DNA of 64,000 bases from Enterovibrio gelatinilyticus (GTDB lineage: Bacteria; Pseudomonadota; Gammaproteobacteria; Enterobacterales; Vibrionaceae), in NCBI RefSeq assembly GCF_028683095.1, contig NZ_JAJUBC010000011.1:104871-168870 (forward strand). The letters run 5' to 3'. The position numbers were made by a program, and so were the translations under genes. Every line of letters starts with the position of its first letter. The stretch's first letter is position 1. The notes beneath the pieces are model-generated. The model worked only from the letters and a program-made list of their open reading frames with translations, searched no databases and had not been told where the DNA came from. Of this stretch, positions 1-8,410 are shown in pieces.

Positions 1-1552
1 CAAAATCAAGAGGAAAATACTTCAGGGCACTTTTGACGGGATAGGGCGTCATGCCTCCCATGGCGCACATGGATCCTAGCTCCATGGTTTCGCACAGTTC
101 GCGCAATAAAACCTCACGCTCCGCCTTGGCTTCGCCCGTCTCTGCCATCAGTTGATCTATTACTTCAACGCCGCGCACCGCACCAATTCGGCAAGGTGTG
201 CATTTCCCGCAAGATTCAATGCTGCAAAATTCCATGGCAAATCGCGCCATCTGACTCATATCTACCGTGTCATCAAACGCCACAATACCACCATGACCCA
301 ACATGGCTCCCTTGGTGGAGAGTGCTTCGTAATCCATGTCGGTATGCCACTCGGACACGGGCAAATATGCCCCCAGCGGTCCACCTAGCTGAGCGGCTTT
401 TAATGGCCTTCCCGTTTTGCTGCCACCACCAAATTCGTACAACAATTCGTGAATAGAAACCCCAAACGCCAGTTCGAACAAACCGGCTTGTTTAAGGTTA
501 CCTGCCAGTTGAACGGGTATAGTGCCGAGCGAGCGACCTTGTCCGAAATTTTGATAATATTCAGCGCCTTGTGCCATTATTGTAGGAACCGACGCCAGAG
601 AAATGACATTGTTAATCACAGTCGGTTTACCAAACAGCCCTTCAATGGCGGGTAGCGGCGGTTTGTTTCTTACCAATCCTCGCTTGCCTTCCAAGCTCTC
701 CATTAGTGACGTTTCTTCACCACAAATATACGCGCCAGCACCGACCCGCAATTCGAGATCAAACGAACAATGGGAACCCAAGATATTGTCGCCCAGATAG
801 CCTTTGTCCCTCGCGATATCAATAGCTTGTTGGAAAATGTCGCAGGCCTTAGGGTATTCAGATCGCGTGTACACATAGCCATGGTTGGCTCCAACAGCGA
901 GTGCACAAATGATCATGCCTTCAATCAAGGTAAACGGGTCACCTTCCATCAACATACGGTCGGCAAATGTCCCCGAATCCCCTTCATCAGCATTGCAAAT
1001 GACATACTTCTGACGATCATTTTGATCCGCTACCGTTTGCCATTTAATCCCTGTAGGAAACGCCGCACCGCCTCGCCCACGTAGACCGGAGGTTTTTATT
1101 TCATCCAAAATACCTTGCGAGGTGAGCGCGAGGGCTTTATCAAGCCCGACAAAACCGCCGTGCTGTTTGTAATCATCAATATCTAGCGGGTCGATAATGC
1201 CAACACGCGCAAACGTTAGCCGTTGTTGTTTTTTCAGGTAAGAAATGTCTTCGGTGAGCCCAAGGCACAATGCGTGGTTTAACCCAGCGCTGCCCTTGTC
1301 ATCTGGGTCAAAAAAGCGAAGTGCCAGCAAGGCATCAACGTCATCTGGCGTGACGGGGCCAAACGCGACACGACCTTGCGCGGATTCCACTTCTACCATT
1401 GGCTCAAGCCAAAACAAACCACGAGATCCGGTACGAGTAACCGCAATGTCTTCACCCAAATTGGCGGCACTATGCAAGATATGATCAGCAACTAAATCGG
1501 CTCCTCGGGAAACCGATGATGTATCCAGCGGAATATAAATGCGATAACTCAT
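1..1552 (-). CDS. fdsB: NAD-dependent formate dehydrogenase, flavoprotein (beta) subunit, 3' end outside window
   Basis: NuoF-like subunit that carries FMN and a 4Fe-4S cluster and passes electrons from formate oxidation to NAD+, in the cytoplasm. About 517 residues are visible, nearly the full length expected, with no stop before the window edge. The FMN/NADH fold shows GRGGAAFPTG near residue 157 and NADEGDSGTFADR near 185. The C-terminal cluster motif is CGKCTPC near 445 with a fourth Cys in SMCAMGG near 491. The ATG overlaps the fdsG stop as ATGA, so the two are probably translationally coupled. The catalytic molybdenum subunit should lie to the left, outside the window. A NuoF-like subunit of a hydrogenase is the main alternative; the fdsG-fdsB order favours formate dehydrogenase. 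Confidence 0.85.
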   Translation of the reverse strand, partial: MSYRIYIPLDTSSVSRGADLVADHILHSAANLGEDIAVTRTGSRGLFWLEPMVEVESAQGRVAFGPVTPDDVDALLALRFFDPDDKGSAGLNHALCLGLTEDISYLKKQQRLTFARVGIIDPLDIDDYKQHGGFVGLDKALALTSQGILDEIKTSGLRGRGGAAFPTGIKWQTVADQNDRQKYVICNADEGDSGTFADRMLMEGDPFTLIEGMIICALAVGANHGYVYTRSEYPKACDIFQQAIDIARDKGYLGDNILGSHCSFDLELRVGAGAYICGEETSLMESLEGKRGLVRNKPPLPAIEGLFGKPTVINNVISLASVPTIMAQGAEYYQNFGQGRSLGTIPVQLAGNLKQAGLFELAFGVSIHELLYEFGGGSKTGRPLKAAQLGGPLGAYLPVSEWHTDMDYEALSTKGAMLGHGGIVAFDDTVDMSQMARFAMEFCSIESCGKCTPCRIGAVRGVEVIDQLMAETGEAKAEREVLLRELCETMELGSMCAMGGMTPYPVKSALKYFPLDF

Positions 1553-2088
1553 GGTAACTGCACCTCAATAACCTGTGTCAGAAGACCATTGAGCAAGAGA
1601 TCAAACTCCTCGTCCGTCATCTCGCCATAGATTTGGTCATTCACTCTCACTGATGGAGAATTCATGCAGTTGCCTAAGCAATACACTGGCTCTAATGTGA
1701 AATTGTTATCCGTTGTGGTTTGGTGATAGTCGATACCTAATCTTGAGCACGCGTGTTGTTCAAGCGATCTTGAACCCATCGACTGACAGGACTCGGCACG
1801 ACATATCTGAATAACATTTGCACCCGGCGGGGAATGTCGAAACTCATGATAGAAACTAATCACACCGTGCACATCAGCATCCGACAGATTTAGTCCTTTT
1901 GCTATCACTGGCACAGCCGAAGGAGGCACGTATTTCAACGTCCCTTGTATGTGATGAAGAACGGGCAATAACGCTCCAGCCTTTGACTTAAGCGCATTGA
2001 TAGCCTCGTTAACAGCGGCGTGTTCCTGTTCAGTCAGTGAACTTGATAACGCACCACTGGATGGTGAATGCGACGCAGAGTATTCCAT
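1549..2088 (-). CDS. fdsG: NAD-dependent formate dehydrogenase, 2Fe-2S gamma subunit
   Basis: NuoE/thioredoxin-like 2Fe-2S protein of 179 residues and the first gene of the fds operon. The four cluster ligands are readable as C96, C101, C137 and C141 (CRAESC and CLGNC), with NuoE spacing. The N-terminal helical part (EQEHAAVNEAIN... then LLPVLHHIQG) is typical of the NuoE family. An AGGAAGG ribosome site lies just upstream of the ATG. It works with FdsB as the diaphorase part of soluble formate dehydrogenase. The 4-bp overlap with fdsB supports one transcript read leftward. Confidence 0.85.
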   Translation of the reverse strand: MEYSASHSPSSGALSSSLTEQEHAAVNEAINALKSKAGALLPVLHHIQGTLKYVPPSAVPVIAKGLNLSDADVHGVISFYHEFRHSPPGANVIQICRAESCQSMGSRSLEQHACSRLGIDYHQTTTDNNFTLEPVYCLGNCMNSPSVRVNDQIYGEMTDEEFDLLLNGLLTQVIEVQLP

Positions 2089-2351
2089 TTGCCTTCCTTG
2101 CTAAACAAACTCGTCCTCCTTAGTGTAGTGGCATTTCACCTACCTCCTGTTCACGAAATGAGACCATTTCTGGCCATTTTCCGCCCCATTCACATCACCT
2201 CCCCCTACATCAATTGACTAATAAATCAGCACTTTTTCATCTAACCAGTCACAGTTTGGCTAATTATTACTCAATAACAATTGACAGTTTACGCAGCAAG
2301 ATAAAAACTAACTTTTGTTTACTTTATAAGCAGATGTTAGGTGAGGTTTAA
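2089..2351. promoter_or_regulatory. Divergent promoter region between fdsG and the pseudouridine genes
   Basis: 263-bp spacer between divergent start codons. Its right half is AT-rich. It contains an inverted repeat GAAATG-AGAC-CATTTC at 2155-2170, 67 bp before fdsG, which could be a regulator site for the fds operon. No regulator gene adjoins it, so the assignment is open. Confidence 0.35.
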
Positions 2352-3443
2352 ATGACAAACCGCGAAGACCAGATACTGCAATTGATCAAAGATGATCCCT
2401 TCATTCAGCAGCAGCAAATCGCTACCTTGTTGAATATCAGTCGATCTTCGGTTGCCGTACACATCATGAACATGACGAAAAAAGGCTTGATCCGTGGTAA
2501 AGGCTACATTGTCGACCAGAAGCGATATGTCGTGGTCATCGGTGGGACAAACATTGATGTGGTCGGTCAGCCTCAGTCTGAACTGATACCTCGAGACTCT
2601 AATCCTGGGCGAGTTTCCCATTCACCAGGAGGTGTAGGGAGAAACATAGCCGAGAACTTGGCGCGGCTAGGCACTGACGTCAAATTGATTTCCGTGGTTG
2701 GCGATGACACCTATGGCAATCTTGTGTTGAGTGAGACACGACGTGCAGGTGTCGATACACGCACGGTAAATATCCTCGAAGGGCAAACCACGTCGACCTA
2801 TTTATCTTTGCTTGACCATGACGGTGACATGCTTGCTGCCGTTTCGGATATGTCGATCCTTGATAAATTAGACGTATCCATTATTGGCCGACATGCAGAG
2901 ATGATCCGCCATGCCGAATCCATCATTGTGGACACAAACCTCAGTGAAAGCGTCTTGGCATATATCTTCAGCAATTTTGGCGATCAAGCTATCTATCTTG
3001 ATACCGTATCTGCAACCAAAGCGATGAAAGCACGTCCTTACCTAGCCCATATTCACACGCTGAAACCAAACTTGATCGAAGCACAAATGATTTCTGGCCT
3101 GCCCATAGAATCCAAATCCGATATCAATAAAGTGGCCGACTGGTTTATTGCTCAAGGCGTGAAAAGACTTTTTCTCAGTATGGGCGCTGATGGCATTCTA
3201 TTCCGTACTCTACGCCACGAACGGCTGATTCAAGCGCCGAGCACCACGATCATCAATGCAAATGGCGCAGGAGATGCTTTCTTAGCGGGTCTTGCCCATG
3301 CCCAAGTAAACGGGATGCATGAAGATACCGCCGGTGATTTTGCGATAAATTGCTCAGGACTCGCCATGGAACACATCAACACGATTAACCCTGATATCAC
3401 CGAACTTTTGGTACAACAACGCATGGAAGGCGAAAAATGCTAA
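2352..3443 (+). CDS. psuK: PfkB-family kinase with N-terminal winged helix, likely pseudouridine kinase
   Basis: Probable pseudouridine kinase that makes pseudouridine 5'-phosphate for the PsuG enzyme encoded next to it. The 363 residues split into a winged-helix DNA-binding segment (about 1-55, LLNISRSSVAVHIMNM as recognition region) and a ribokinase-fold kinase (60-363) starting VVVIGGTNIDVVG. The PfkB signature NANGAGDAFLAGL lies at about 301-313 with the catalytic Asp in GAGD. E. coli PsuK lacks the helix-turn-helix, whereas E. coli YeiI has one, so this protein may sense or regulate as well as phosphorylate. Its last 7 bases overlap psuG (ATGCTAA). Another nucleoside or sugar specificity is possible, but the partner gene argues for pseudouridine. 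Confidence 0.8.
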   Translation: MTNREDQILQLIKDDPFIQQQQIATLLNISRSSVAVHIMNMTKKGLIRGKGYIVDQKRYVVVIGGTNIDVVGQPQSELIPRDSNPGRVSHSPGGVGRNIAENLARLGTDVKLISVVGDDTYGNLVLSETRRAGVDTRTVNILEGQTTSTYLSLLDHDGDMLAAVSDMSILDKLDVSIIGRHAEMIRHAESIIVDTNLSESVLAYIFSNFGDQAIYLDTVSATKAMKARPYLAHIHTLKPNLIEAQMISGLPIESKSDINKVADWFIAQGVKRLFLSMGADGILFRTLRHERLIQAPSTTIINANGAGDAFLAGLAHAQVNGMHEDTAGDFAINCSGLAMEHINTINPDITELLVQQRMEGEKC

Positions 3444-4354
3444 ATCCTTATATTGATATTCACCCAGACGTTAAAGCCGCGATAGATTCGGGAAAACCCG
3501 TGGTCGCACTCGAGTCCACCATTATTTCCCATGGCATGCCTTACCCAGAAAACGTGCAAACCGCGTTGCGTGTTGAACAAGCGGTTCGCGACAACGGAGC
3601 CGTGCCAGCCACTATCGCGATATTGAAGGGGCGACTAAAGATCGGACTTTCCGAAGACGAAATTACTTATCTTGGTCAGCGTGGCCTCGATGCCATCAAA
3701 ACCAGTCGCCGAGACATTCCGTTTGTTGTGGCAAACAAGCAAGACGGCGCCACAACCGTCGCATCCACGATGATTTTGGCAGACATGGCGGGTATCAGAG
3801 TCTTTGCAACGGGCGGTATTGGCGGCGTACATCGTGGCGCGGAGACCAGCTTCGATATTTCCGCAGATTTAGAAGAACTGGCACAAACCAATGTGGCTGT
3901 CGTATGCGCCGGCATCAAATCGATTCTAGATTTGGGGCTAACGCTGGAATATCTTGAAACCAAAGGTGTACCCGTCATCGGCTACCAAACCGGTACTCTT
4001 CCAGCGTTTTACACGCGAGAGAGTGAGTTCGGCGTCGATTATTGTCTCGATTCGCCGGAACAAATTGCATCGGCCTTGAAAGCCAAATGGGAGATGTCTC
4101 TGTGCGGTGGCGCAGTCATCGCCAACCCAATCCCAACAGAGCATGCCATGCCTTCTAAACTCATGGACAGTGTCATTGCCGAAGCTATCAAGGAAATGGA
4201 ACAGAAAGGCATTAAAGGCAAAGACTCAACACCATTTTTACTTGCGAAAGTGGCTGAAAAAACAAAAGGCGATAGTTTAAAGGCCAATATCGCCTTAGTG
4301 CTGAACAATGCCAAACTCGCCGCAAACGTAGCAGTCTGTTTCAGTAAGTCCTAG
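3437..4354 (+). CDS. psuG: Pseudouridine-5'-phosphate glycosidase
   Basis: Cleaves the C-C glycosidic bond of pseudouridine 5'-phosphate to give uracil and ribose 5-phosphate. The 305 residues (E. coli enzyme about 312) align by eye with PsuG throughout. The N-terminal VALESTIISHGMP carries E26, and K88 (AIKTSRRD) and K161 (CAGIKSILDLG) match the three catalytic residues of the E. coli enzyme after a 5-residue offset. The start lies inside the end of the kinase gene, with AAGG upstream, so translation is probably coupled. The C-terminal tail LAANVAVCFSKS looks slightly ragged compared with the conserved core. Confidence 0.92.
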   Translation: MLNPYIDIHPDVKAAIDSGKPVVALESTIISHGMPYPENVQTALRVEQAVRDNGAVPATIAILKGRLKIGLSEDEITYLGQRGLDAIKTSRRDIPFVVANKQDGATTVASTMILADMAGIRVFATGGIGGVHRGAETSFDISADLEELAQTNVAVVCAGIKSILDLGLTLEYLETKGVPVIGYQTGTLPAFYTRESEFGVDYCLDSPEQIASALKAKWEMSLCGGAVIANPIPTEHAMPSKLMDSVIAEAIKEMEQKGIKGKDSTPFLLAKVAEKTKGDSLKANIALVLNNAKLAANVAVCFSKS

Positions 4355-4974
4355 GGTCGGTTAACCTTTGGTGATGATTTTTGCAGCAGTTTGTGGCGGC
4401 TTTATACAAGGCAGAGGCTCCGATGTGTAGCTGGCCTATATAAGAAGTCGATAACACGCCGCCCAAAGGGTTCAACTTCGCGTCCCTTGCTAAAAGCGCT
4501 TTATGCTTTGTTGAGCGTATTTGCTTAGAATGCTAGGCGGCACACACCTCGCCTCGCCTAAAATGCTTTTAACTAGAGCAAAATTTAACCACTAAAGATC
4601 GACAGACCCCGTGATACGAAAGCGCCTTGAAACAAGTCAACATCAACGCGTTACAAGGCGCTAATTGCTAGGCGCAAATATGCAACTCATTGTCGCCTAC
4701 ACAGCAGAAAAATCATTACACGTCTAAACACATTGCTTTCACCCTATTTGCCCCAACGTACTTCTTAACCGATATCTTGTGCCACAAATCGTCGTATTTT
4801 AGAGAATCACATCCTCAATTGAACATTTCTTTACTTTCCTATTTTACTTTTACATGGACCTCATCTACGCAAGGGAGAGAGGGCGCTGTTTCGTGCTGCT
4901 GAAACCTCTATGAACTGTAATTAATTCGAGTGAAAACGGTTATCGTTGTTACCCCATTTGGGAGGGATCCAACT
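4355..4974. other. Long intergenic region with repeat-like structure
   Basis: About 620 bp with no convincing gene. The left two thirds (about 4370-4690) are rich in short inverted and direct repeats: AAAGCGCTTT at 4494-4503, the 9-mer TGCTAGGCG twice (about 4531 and 4667), and a 13-bp stem described separately. The base texture differs from the AT-rich right part (4690-4930), which looks like an ordinary promoter region. The left part may be an interspersed intergenic repeat; this is an impression only. Confidence 0.3.
4621..4662. repeat. 13-bp imperfect inverted repeat
   Basis: AGCGCCTTGAAAC at 4621-4633 pairs with GTTACAAGGCGCT at 4650-4662 with one mismatch and a 16-nt loop. No T-run follows on either strand, so it is not a clear terminator. 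It sits 268 bp after psuG and 313 bp before the GlxA-type regulator. Confidence 0.55.
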
Positions 4975-6009
4975 ATGGGCTCAGTATCCGCACTACCACA
5001 GACTAAAAAAATCGGCTTCTATCTTTGCAATGGGTTTACCATGCTGGCGATGGCTTCGGCTATTGAAGTGCTTAGAATGGCAAACCGACTCTCTGGCGAG
5101 AATCTATATGAATGGTTTACGTTAAGCGAAAATGGAGAACCCGTCTCCGCCAGTGACTCGCTCAGCATCAATGTTGATCACTCTATTTCATCCCCACGCG
5201 ATATGGACATCGTCATTGTGTGCGGTGGTGTAGATATCGAACAGAATTATCCGAGACAACTCCTAAGCTGGTTAGCCATGCAAGATAGAAAACATAAGAC
5301 ACTGGGAGCGATTTGCACCGGCAGTTATGTGTTAGCTAAAGCAGGTTTGATGCAAGATAAAGTCTGCTCTATACACTGGGAAAATTTAGCAGGTTTCCAA
5401 GAAGCGTTCCCCTCAGTCAGAGTAAGCAACAAACTGTTTTCCCTGGGTGAGAAAAGAATGTCCAGTGCTGGTGGTACTGCCCCTATGGACATGATGCTAA
5501 CCATGGTAGCTAAAGAGCATGGCAACAAACTCAGCGCCGCCATCTCAGAAATGTTTATGTGCGAACGCGTCAGAAACAGTGAAGATGTTCAGAAGGTGCC
5601 ACTTCGCAACCTCATTGGCACGGCTCAACCTAAGCTTCTGGAAACCGTGTCACTCATGGAAGCAAACCTTGAGGAGCCCTTTTGCATTGATGAACTGGCT
5701 GCATTAGTAGAGTTATCTCGACGACAATTGGAGCGCCTCTTTCAGCGCCACATTCAGTGCTCCCCTTCCCGCTATTATCTGCATCTGCGATTAAGCCGCG
5801 CGCGTCAACTGCTCAATCAAACCAACTTATCGATCATCGAAATCTCGATTGCTTGTGGGTTTGTCTCAACACCTCACTTTAGCAAATGTTATCGGGACTA
5901 CTTCGGCATTCCTCCGCGTGAAGAGCGTTTGGGGCTCAAACATAGCGACGTACCAACTGGCGTTCATGGAGCCGCCTTGGTCACAAGTGATGCCCAAATC
6001 GCCGTTTAA
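4975..6009 (+). CDS. GlxA-family transcriptional regulator (DJ-1/PfpI plus AraC HTH)
   Basis: Two-domain activator of 344 residues. The N-terminal class I glutamine-amidotransferase-like domain (about 10-180) shows the elbow GAICTGSYVLA with Cys near 114 and the IHWENLAGFQEAFP segment seen in GbdR/CdhR/ArgR-type regulators. The C-terminal part (about 230-325) has the two helix-turn-helix motifs of AraC proteins, with CGFVSTPHFSKCYRDYFG in the second. The ATG at 4975 is preferred over a GTG at 4930 because GGAGGG lies 8 nt upstream. Family members often control carnitine, betaine or amino-acid catabolism. No catabolic operon adjoins it here, though betaine/polyamine transport genes lie about 5-10 kb to the right, so the target is unknown. 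Confidence 0.85.
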   Translation: MGSVSALPQTKKIGFYLCNGFTMLAMASAIEVLRMANRLSGENLYEWFTLSENGEPVSASDSLSINVDHSISSPRDMDIVIVCGGVDIEQNYPRQLLSWLAMQDRKHKTLGAICTGSYVLAKAGLMQDKVCSIHWENLAGFQEAFPSVRVSNKLFSLGEKRMSSAGGTAPMDMMLTMVAKEHGNKLSAAISEMFMCERVRNSEDVQKVPLRNLIGTAQPKLLETVSLMEANLEEPFCIDELAALVELSRRQLERLFQRHIQCSPSRYYLHLRLSRARQLLNQTNLSIIEISIACGFVSTPHFSKCYRDYFGIPPREERLGLKHSDVPTGVHGAALVTSDAQIAV

Positions 6010-6597
6010 CGACGTTCGACACAGCATTCGATCTACGTCCACGTAGTTGTCGCCGCGCCTACCGCCTAGATATACCCAAGTGGCCTGAAGATGCTCAATT
6101 TCAGGTTTCTTGGGTATTGTTATCATGGCTTTTTTTATTGAGATTCCATTGAGACTCACTTATTTAATCCGAGCTGTTTAAAAATTGACCAGCCATTGAA
6201 AACTTCTAGCTCACTCACATTCGATGCTAACAAAACTAGACGGTTTCGATATCGCAATAGGAAGGAACATGCATAGAAAAACCCGTGATAACACCGCTCT
6301 TTTTCGGCCAATGAATAAAGTCTTCACTGTTTAAACTCCTTGCCTTAACCGTCTAATTTCCCTCAGCTATAACATCGAATCATAAATGACATCTGTATTA
6401 ATTAAATGTTACCCAAAGGGTTATCCACCGTTTCTGTGGGTAACTTTATTTGCGAAGCGTAATATACTGAACAATCATGACTATTTTTCTATTCAGAACA
6501 ATTTGCGACCAAAAACATAGAACATACAGTGAAATTTTCCCGATTTCTCAATGACATATAACCTGCCTAAAACTGCAGGCAAACGGAGGGGATTGAT
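6010..6597. other. Intergenic region, no gene
   Basis: 588 bp between a regulator and an SDR gene. It holds a palindrome CTACGT-CC-ACGTAG at 6033-6046, one copy of the dispersed ATACCCAAG palindrome (6072-6117), and an inverted repeat GTTACCCA/TGGGTAAC at 6408-6444 about 150 bp before the SDR start. No supported open reading frame. Confidence 0.5.
6072..6117. repeat. Dispersed palindromic element, copy 1
   Basis: Outer arms ATACCCAAG (6072-6080) and CTTGGGTAT (6109-6117); inner arms CCTGAA (6084-6089) and TTCAGG (6100-6105). Related copies lie at 18868-18905 and 51187-51233, with a half copy at 42779-42808. All are intergenic. Confidence 0.75.
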
Positions 6598-7284
6598 ATG
6601 AATACAGTTTTAATTACGGGTGCCGCAAGGGGTATTGGCCTAGAACTGGTGAAGCAATTCTTAGAAAGTGGTAGCCAAGTTTTTGCCACCTATCGTGGTA
6701 ACACACCACCCGCCTCTTTGACTGACTTGCTGTCCACTAATCGACTCTCTCTCAGACCGCTAGAAGTGACAGACCAAAACAGCATTGATGCCTTGACTGC
6801 GCTACTGGAAGGCATCTCTATCGATATTATCATCAATAATGCAGGTATCATTGGACCGCAGGATCAGTCCTACCACAATATGGATGTAAAAGGCTGGCTT
6901 GAAACGTTCGAAATCAACACGGTTGCCCCGCTGATGGTAACCAATGCATTACTTCCCAATCTGGCCATGAGTGATTCACCACGAGTCATTACCATATCAA
7001 GCCAGATGGGTTCACTCGAGCGTGAAGCGAAAGGCATGATCGCGTACAGAAGTTCTAAGGCTGCGGTTAACAAGGTAATGCAGGTGCTCGCGTTAGAACT
7101 CAAAGAACAAAACATTACCGTTTGTCCTGTGCATCCTGGTTGGGTGAAAACCGACATGGGTGGAGACAACGCTGATATATCAGTGCAAGAAAGCGCACGA
7201 GGAATTCTGAAACTAGCAAGAAATATAACAATTGCAGATACAGGAAAGTTTTTCACATGGGAAGGGACAGAACACCCATGGTAA
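6598..7284 (+). CDS. Short-chain dehydrogenase/reductase
   Basis: NAD(P)-dependent oxidoreductase of 228 residues with a Rossmann fold. Motifs in order: TGAARGIG (7-14, cofactor binding), NNAG (80-83), Ser134/Ser135 in ITISSQ, and the catalytic pair Y150 and K154 in YRSSK. The tail VHPGWVKTDMGG (about 180-190) is typical of the C-factor/CsgA-like group of small SDRs. GGAGGGG precedes the ATG. It is transcribed alone, convergent with the heat-shock gene. The substrate cannot be read from sequence. Confidence 0.85.
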   Translation: MNTVLITGAARGIGLELVKQFLESGSQVFATYRGNTPPASLTDLLSTNRLSLRPLEVTDQNSIDALTALLEGISIDIIINNAGIIGPQDQSYHNMDVKGWLETFEINTVAPLMVTNALLPNLAMSDSPRVITISSQMGSLEREAKGMIAYRSSKAAVNKVMQVLALELKEQNITVCPVHPGWVKTDMGGDNADISVQESARGILKLARNITIADTGKFFTWEGTEHPW

Positions 7285-7297
7285 ATCGGATTTAATT

Positions 7298-7330
7298 AAT
7301 AGCGCCAATATGAATGGCGCTATTATATTT
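7298..7330. terminator. Bidirectional terminator between SDR and hsp20 genes
   Basis: AATAGCGCCA (7298-7307) pairs with TGGCGCTATT (7315-7324), loop 7 nt, with AT-rich flanks on both sides. It lies between convergent stop codons. Confidence 0.8.
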
Positions 7331-7346
7331 ATTTTAATAAATACTG

Positions 7347-7808
7347 TTATACAGTCATTTCTTTTTCAACATCAAAAATAGGCTTTTTATTTGTATTGAT
7401 AGATACTGTTTTTGCTTTCATTGCTTCTGGAATAACTTTCAGGAGACTAATGGTCAACAAACCATTCTCCAAATCCGCGCCTGTGACTTCTACAAAGTCA
7501 GCAAGGTTGAATTTACGCTCGAAGGTGCGGTTAGCAATACCTTGATAGAGGAAGTTTTTGCCTTCCACTTTGTGCTTTTCACCACGGATTGACAACACTC
7601 CTCGCTCAACATTAATGTTAAGCTCTTCTTGTGTAAACCCCGCCACAGCAAGGGTTATCGCGTAGTTATTCTCTTCAAGCGATTCAATATTGTACGGAGG
7701 GTAACCACCCGCAGCACTTTCTGCGCGGAAGGCGTTATCCAACAATGACGCGAAGCGGTCAAAACCAACTGTGTTACGGTATAGCGGTGTCAAATCGATA
7801 GTTTTCAT
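7347..7808 (-). CDS. ibpA: Small heat-shock protein, IbpA/IbpB type
   Basis: ATP-independent holdase chaperone of 153 residues that binds aggregating proteins in the cytoplasm. The N-terminus MKTIDLTPLYRNTVGFDRF closely follows E. coli IbpA. The alpha-crystallin domain spans about 38-128 (YAITLAVAGFTQEELNINV... NGLLTISL), and the tail has a degenerate I-X-I anchor (VSIN). Two adjacent ATGs exist; the one at 7808 is chosen because GGAGG is 7 nt from it and only 4 nt from 7811. A sigma-32-like promoter and a ROSE-like element lie upstream, fitting heat-shock control at two levels. Confidence 0.9.
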   Translation of the reverse strand: MKTIDLTPLYRNTVGFDRFASLLDNAFRAESAAGGYPPYNIESLEENNYAITLAVAGFTQEELNINVERGVLSIRGEKHKVEGKNFLYQGIANRTFERKFNLADFVEVTGADLENGLLTISLLKVIPEAMKAKTVSINTNKKPIFDVEKEMTV

Positions 7809-7811
7809 CAT

Positions 7812-7830
7812 ATATCCTCCAATGAAGCGA
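7812..7830 (-). promoter_or_regulatory. ROSE-like RNA thermometer hairpin over the ibpA ribosome site
   Basis: On the minus strand the transcript reads UCGCUUC-AUU-GGAGGA just before the start. UC(G)CUUC pairs with GGAGGA, with one bulged G, closing the Shine-Dalgarno sequence. U-Y-GCU opposite AGGA is the hallmark of ROSE elements, which are established upstream of ibpA-type genes in gamma-proteobacteria. Only the final hairpin was traced; the upstream hairpins of a full element were not worked out. Confidence 0.6.
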
Positions 7831-7897
7831 TATTATTTATTTAATACTTGGGTTATCAAAAGTCGCACGAAAATCGCCACAACTTCCTCACCGATAT

Positions 7898-7926
7898 ATT
7901 TGGAGTCATACAATGTATCTTTCAAG
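7898..7926 (-). promoter_or_regulatory. Sigma-32-like promoter of ibpA
   Basis: On the minus strand, CTTGAA (7926-7921) is followed after 15 nt by CTCCAAAT (7905-7898), close to the heat-shock consensus CTTGAA/CCCCATNT. A start near 7890 would give an untranslated leader of about 80 nt, enough to hold the thermometer. Confidence 0.6.
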
Positions 7927-8077
7927 ACCTTCAACGAAATTAATTTACCTAAAACCCTAACCCTATGAATAACAAAAACATTAACGCAATGGAAATTCGA
8001 GGAATCTATTGAGTAAACATATTATTAACATCCGTGCATTGGGACGGGGATTTCATATTTCAAGTAGTGATAATAAA

Positions 8078-8377
8078 TTAATATATGACGCTTTTCACGA
8101 GGGAATTTTTTAATGCAGACATACCGATTTTCCTCGTCTCTTCCTCACAGACCCTGTGCATACACGTATTCAAACAAAGGGATTGCACAGCGCGTTTTGA
8201 CTCAACATTCAAACAGCTAAATTTAGAAGCACACAGCACCCCCGCAACAAAAAGTCTCTCCAACTCATCAACGCCAATTTCTATCTGCACCTTTGGAGGT
8301 AATTCGCTGTCTGTTTCTCTTCTTTGCACATTGCTGTCTACACCAATGCGCCGGCTGGCATCTTTTGTTGGCCGCAT
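8078..8377 (-). CDS. Small Cys-containing protein of unknown function, likely Fur-controlled
   Basis: 99-residue product not assigned to a named family. It starts from a good ribosome site (GGGGAG, 7 nt before ATG). The core is ELPPKVQIEIGVDELERLF followed by AGVLCASKFSCLNVESKR and a pattern with several cysteines (near C50, C55, C68, C72, C77). The N-terminus is basic (MRPTKDASRRIG). A Fur-box-like sequence lies about 35 bp upstream of the start. It follows an AraC regulator gene on the same strand, 102 bp away. The opposite strand is also open over this stretch (8085-8411), but it lacks an equally good ribosome site. Confidence 0.6.
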   Translation of the reverse strand: MRPTKDASRRIGVDSNVQRRETDSELPPKVQIEIGVDELERLFVAGVLCASKFSCLNVESKRAVQSLCLNTCMHRVCEEETRKIGMSALKNSLVKSVIY

Positions 8378-8410
8378 TTGCTTTCTCCCCTCTAATATAT
8401 ATTTACATTA

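Noticed and set aside
152..1484. Several plus-strand frames of 65-104 codons at the left edge
   Set aside because: They lie inside the minus-strand fdsB coding sequence, which shows clear flavin and Fe-S motifs.
4360..4690. Possible integron attC/VCR site
   Set aside because: The expected R'/R'' core sites (GTTRRRY and RYYYAAC) do not frame the stem, and no cassette array or integrase is present.
4690..4902. 70-codon plus-strand frame before the GlxA-type regulator
   Set aside because: No ribosome site, composition like AT-rich promoter DNA, no recognisable protein features.
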